A stretch of DNA of 64,000 bases from an uncultured Alphaproteobacteria bacterium. Lineage in GTDB: Bacteria; Pseudomonadota; Alphaproteobacteria; RF32; CAG-239. Each line of letters starts with the position of its first letter. Positions within the stretch are counted from its first letter, which is position 1. Below the pieces are notes generated by a model. The model was not told the DNA's origin, did not search any database, and saw only the letters and a program-made list of their open reading frames with translations. The stretch covers positions 185,981 through 249,980 of the forward strand of contig CALXTU010000001.1 in NCBI GenBank assembly GCA_944391495.1, written 5' to 3'. The position numbers were made by a program, and so were the translations under genes. Shown here piece by piece: positions 61,013-64,000 of the stretch.

Positions 61013-61522
61013 ATGAAAAGAATTTTATTGGCGGCGCTGCTCTGTCTGGCCGGAATTCTGGCGGCGGTGGCGCAGGAAAATATGCCGGCGGCGGAGAAAA
61101 ACGATGATGGTCTGCCGCGCTTTGTGTCTTTACGCTCCAGTCCGGTTAATGCCCGCTCGGGGCCGGGTGTCAAATACCCGATAGAATGGGTTTATCTGCA
61201 GAAATCAGCGCCGGTTGAAGTTATTGCCGAATTTGAGGAGTGGCGGCGGGTGCGCGACTGGCAAGGTTCGGAAAGCTGGATTAAGTCTTCCATGCTCAAC
61301 CGGGGGCGTTTTGCCAAAGTCGTGACACCGGGAGAAAACAACCTTTATGCCAAAAACAATTACAATGCTCAGATTATTGCGCGTGTTGAAGACGAAGTTA
61401 TCGGTGAGATCGAAAAATGTCCGGCCAACAACGAATTTTGTCTGTTGAAGTTCGGGCAGATTGAAGGCTGGATGCCGCGGCGTAATCTTTACGGTATTTA
61501 TGACGGTGAGATTATTGATTAA
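61013..61522 (+). CDS. Secreted bacterial SH3-domain protein
   Basis: About 169 residues with a signal peptide (1-20, cut after VAQ or AAVAQ). Two SH3-like segments follow: VNARSGPGVKYPIEWVYL with WRRVRDWQGSESWIKSSML, then NLYAKNNYNAQIIARVED with LLKFGQIEGWMPRRNLYG. Such domains bind cell wall or peptides in the periplasm. AAAAGGA precedes the ATG at 61013. It overlaps the convergent kinase gene by 4 bases. Confidence 0.85.
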   Translation: MKRILLAALLCLAGILAAVAQENMPAAEKNDDGLPRFVSLRSSPVNARSGPGVKYPIEWVYLQKSAPVEVIAEFEEWRRVRDWQGSESWIKSSMLNRGRFAKVVTPGENNLYAKNNYNAQIIARVEDEVIGEIEKCPANNEFCLLKFGQIEGWMPRRNLYGIYDGEIID

Positions 61523-62979
61523 AATTCCGGTGCAAGCTCAAACAAATTGCGCGGCAGGTCATTAACCAGAACCAGAGTTATCAGCATCCAGATAAGGGCA
61601 TAAACCAGAAGCATATCGCTGATGATTTTGTTTTTGAGCGGTTTGAACAAACTGCCGTATTTTTTCAGCAGGTTGCCGATACCCGCAAGAAAACCGATGA
61701 TAAATAAAAACTGCAGGCCGAGCCCCGCTTTTTGCAATAACGGTTTGAGCGGAAGCAGCATTTTGTAGAACAAAGCAAAAAACAGCAGATAGAAAATGCC
61801 GGCGCCGTAAAAAATGCGTTGCATTTTGACATCGTTGGCATGCTGTTGTTCTTTTTCTTCGCGGACTTTTTCGGTTGACAGGCGGCTGACCTCAATGCCG
61901 CGTATTTTTTCAGGATCGCTTTTTTGTTTTTTGATGACGGATAAATCTTTGCTGAACTTGCTTTCAACCGAGCAAAGACCGCAGCCCTTTGACGTGAAAT
62001 AAACGTGGTTGGGATTGTTTTTGCATTGTTTCAGTCCGTGCATCAGCTTCCATAAATGTTCCTGCCATTCGTAGGCGGTCGGCCGCCGGCCACCTTTGGT
62101 GAAGGCACGCTCAAAAAGCTCCAGAGTGTCTTTGTTGAAATATTCGTGAATGCTGTAAGGGTGCGGATACTGGTATTTATCCGGCCACAGACCGTAAGCG
62201 TAATGATATTTTTCGATACGTTCCTGAATGGTCAGCATCGGCGCCGAGGCGTCTTTCGGTACACCGGAAAAAGGGTGAATTCCGTTGTTGAGTAGTCGGA
62301 AGATAATAACGGCCAGAGCAAACAAATCCTGTTCCTCGCCCATTTCTTCGCAGCTTTTGGTCATTCCTTCGGGGCAGATGTATTCTTCGCTGATAAATTC
62401 TGCCGGATAACGCGTTTTTTCACCCTTGATGGAGAAGCCGTCGCAGTCGACAACCGCAACCAGCATATTTTCTTTGTAAACCGAAAGGTTTGACGGTTTG
62501 AGATCAATAATGTAATGTCCGCATTTGTGCAGTGCGGTTACCATTGATGCAACATTGTAGGCGGCAAAAATGCGGTAGGCATATTTTTCGGAAAGGCTGA
62601 GTTTTTTACGAATGGCTTTCTGCATCAGATGGTCAAGCGAAACAGCGGCGTCCATATTAATCAGCGGCATCATGTAGCCGACGCAAAAACCCCGTTCGTC
62701 GTCGAGAATCGCTTCCGGCCAGGCAATCTGGATATATTCGGTGCCGTTGGCTTCTACCGGTTGAAAGTTTGGCTTGTTAAGCAGCATGGCCTGAAGCTTT
62801 TGCCGGTTGGAGGCCGATTTTTCGGTATGATGAAAGATTTTGACAACACTTTCAGGACGTCCTTCGACCAGATAAATTTTGCCGGAAGCTCCGCCCTTGT
62901 TGATAAGCTTCCCCAAGGTTACTTTACCGTAGGAGCCGTCGGCATAAACCGCGTTATAAATTTGTTTCTTTTCCGCCAT
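61519..62979 (-). CDS. Membrane-anchored Ser/Thr protein kinase with zinc-ribbon (TerY-P type)
   Basis: 486 residues. The glycine-rich loop GGASGKIY (29-36), Lys47 in VVKIF, catalytic loop DLKPSN (159-164) and metal-binding DCDG (178-181) are present, so it should be active. After the kinase fold, C-x6-H...CGLC (CKNNPNHVYFTSKGCGLC) near residue 325 forms a zinc-ribbon-like knuckle. Three hydrophobic segments near 390-480 anchor it to the membrane. A PP2C phosphatase and a vWA protein gene lie directly upstream on the same strand. Confidence 0.85.
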   Translation of the reverse strand: MAEKKQIYNAVYADGSYGKVTLGKLINKGGASGKIYLVEGRPESVVKIFHHTEKSASNRQKLQAMLLNKPNFQPVEANGTEYIQIAWPEAILDDERGFCVGYMMPLINMDAAVSLDHLMQKAIRKKLSLSEKYAYRIFAAYNVASMVTALHKCGHYIIDLKPSNLSVYKENMLVAVVDCDGFSIKGEKTRYPAEFISEEYICPEGMTKSCEEMGEEQDLFALAVIIFRLLNNGIHPFSGVPKDASAPMLTIQERIEKYHYAYGLWPDKYQYPHPYSIHEYFNKDTLELFERAFTKGGRRPTAYEWQEHLWKLMHGLKQCKNNPNHVYFTSKGCGLCSVESKFSKDLSVIKKQKSDPEKIRGIEVSRLSTEKVREEKEQQHANDVKMQRIFYGAGIFYLLFFALFYKMLLPLKPLLQKAGLGLQFLFIIGFLAGIGNLLKKYGSLFKPLKNKIISDMLLVYALIWMLITLVLVNDLPRNLFELAPEF

Positions 62980-62980
62980 G

Positions 62981-63724
62981 CTATGACACCTTTATCCAGA
63001 CCAGCGTTTTGTCGTCGGGGTTGAGCTTTTGCGCCCGCGGTGTGTTGAGCGTGTTGCTTAAGGCTTTGCGTGCTTTAACCGCGCTTGATTCACCGAGCAG
63101 GAAATCATTAATCGGGGTAACGAATTTGGACTCAATATTCTGATAGTCCGGCCGGAAAGCAAAAGAGGTCAGACCGTCGGACATCAGTAAAATGCTGCGG
63201 GCATCGGTTATTTTGGTAAAGCGCAGGTTTTCGCGCCAGGCCTGCTGGGTAAAGAAAAAGGTTTCACATGAAAAATTGCCGTTTTCCGGTCTTGAGGCCG
63301 TAAACAGACCGTCGTCGTGCAGGGAAAGTGCCGCGCCGTCGCCGATGTGAAAAAATATGCCTTGCTGCTGGTGATAAACAACACCGACCAAAGTTGCAGC
63401 AAAAGGCGCCAGCCCGATGTCGTCTTTGGTTTTGTTCAGACGATGCAGCGTCAGTTTTTGGCGGACGACTTTTACCGCACGGACAATTTCTTCTTCAATC
63501 TTTTCAAAAGAGGCGTTTTTGAGCAAATCACATAATGTTTGGCACAAAATACGGGCGCCGATTTTGCCGTATTTGGCTGAGCCGGCACCGTCAGACACCA
63601 CGGCAACCAGATTACGCGCCACCGTGTAGCGGTAGTGATCCTGACAAGGCATATTCTGGCTGGCGTGCAGTTGTCCGGCAACGCTGGCGGCAATAATCCG
63701 GATATGGCGGTTTTTATTCGTCAT
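62981..63724 (-). CDS. PP2C-type Ser/Thr protein phosphatase
   Basis: About 247 residues from MTNKNRHIRI. Metal-binding motifs are in CQDHYRY, VVSDGAGSAKYGKIGA, FFHIGDGAAL and ILLMSDGLTSF, as expected for bacterial PP2C. It ends one base before the kinase start and its ATG lies 11 bases before the vWA gene's stop, overlapping it. It would oppose the kinase in the same module. Confidence 0.88.
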   Translation of the reverse strand: MTNKNRHIRIIAASVAGQLHASQNMPCQDHYRYTVARNLVAVVSDGAGSAKYGKIGARILCQTLCDLLKNASFEKIEEEIVRAVKVVRQKLTLHRLNKTKDDIGLAPFAATLVGVVYHQQQGIFFHIGDGAALSLHDDGLFTASRPENGNFSCETFFFTQQAWRENLRFTKITDARSILLMSDGLTSFAFRPDYQNIESKFVTPINDFLLGESSAVKARKALSNTLNTPRAQKLNPDDKTLVWIKVS

Positions 63725-64000
63725 CCCATTCGCCCGTGTCTTCAAGAAGGTCAGGGGCATTCGGCGCGGCGCGTGATACACAGGAAACGCTGCGACTGAG
63801 CCATAAGAAAAATTCCGTAAAACGCAGGCCGCTTAATCTTTTGGGCGGGTTGGTCGAAAATTTGGCCAGCTTGTCAAGATTGGCCCCCTGAGTGCCGACG
63901 GCATGAATGACGACTTTTTTGTTTTGCTGAGCCTCGCGGCATTTCTTGGCAATGATTTCCCAGTCATAGTCGGTCGGTTCGCCGTCGCTGATCAAAAATA
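63714..64000 (-). CDS. vWA-domain protein, TerY-like (cut by window edge)
   Basis: The C-terminal 94 or so residues are visible, open to the right edge. MISDGEPTDYDWEIIAKKC and VIHAVGTQGANLDKLAKFS match the later part of TerY-like vWA domains, followed by an acidic tail. The N-terminal MIDAS residues are outside the window. It is the first gene of the vWA-PP2C-kinase set. Confidence 0.8.
   Translation of the reverse strand, partial: FLISDGEPTDYDWEIIAKKCREAQQNKKVVIHAVGTQGANLDKLAKFSTNPPKRLSGLRFTEFFLWLSRSVSCVSRAAPNAPDLLEDTGEWDDE

Overview
The window looks like a chromosomal segment of an alphaproteobacterium. This rests on the mnmE-rho-[oriC-like gap]-coaE-dnaQ order, FliX, a DksA without a complete zinc finger, the maf-RNase G-yacG cluster, an RpoH carrying the RpoH box, and CtrA-type TTAA-N7-TTAA sites. 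A complete [FeFe]-hydrogenase operon, together with the absence of hemE from its usual place beside rho, suggests an anaerobic, fermentative and flagellated lineage, possibly one of the uncultured gut alphaproteobacteria. That last assignment is inference.

Layout. 1-4.5 kb is the probable replication origin: mnmE and rho are read leftwards and coaE and dnaQ rightwards, around a 490-bp AT-rich gap with three perfect DnaA boxes and two CtrA-type sites. 4.5-11.2 kb holds a HAD phosphatase, small secreted proteins, an outer-membrane barrel, a pilin-like protein, fliX, dksA and maf-RNase G-yacG. 11.2-18.5 kb is a leftward block with a VirD4/TraG-type coupling protein and four proteins I do not recognise, with no other type IV secretion parts nearby. 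18.6-28.7 kb carries rluD, rpoH, a pseudokinase coupled to a membrane protein, a PAS/degenerate-GGDEF protein, a Bax-inhibitor-like protein, a YgjP-like peptidase, two YcgN-like cysteine-cluster proteins, dnaB and rpmB. 28.8-29.3 kb is tRNA-Arg(CCG) followed by repeats that copy its 3' end.

29.4-37.6 kb has a phosphoribosyltransferase, an esterase, and a leftward murQ-rlmB-ABC-CDF operon that includes a 1149-residue permease/GldG-like/DUF4340-like fusion. 37.7-40.8 kb has tRNA-Tyr, tRNA-Gly, tuf and gpsA. 41.0-41.7 kb has tRNA-Ser(GGA) with the same kind of repeat unit and a shortened esterase. 42-48 kb is a MacA-MacB-TolC-like export operon, tRNA-Gly and a class A beta-lactamase. 48.2-53.3 kb is the envelope operon lptF-lptD-surA-rsmA. 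53.5-57.4 kb is the hydrogenase. 57.5-59.5 kb is a flagellin with a large beta-helix-like insertion and a C10 tract in its leader. 59.7-64 kb has tRNA-Arg(CCT), an M20 peptidase, an SH3 protein and a kinase-PP2C-vWA triad that runs off the right edge.

The most interesting signals are the tRNA-linked units of about 185 bp at two or three loci, the coupling-protein cluster, the insertion-bearing flagellin with its C10 leader tract, the origin and flagellin sharing an identical 15-bp CtrA-type site, and two separate kinase-like modules. No CRISPR array, rRNA gene, transposase or integrase was seen.
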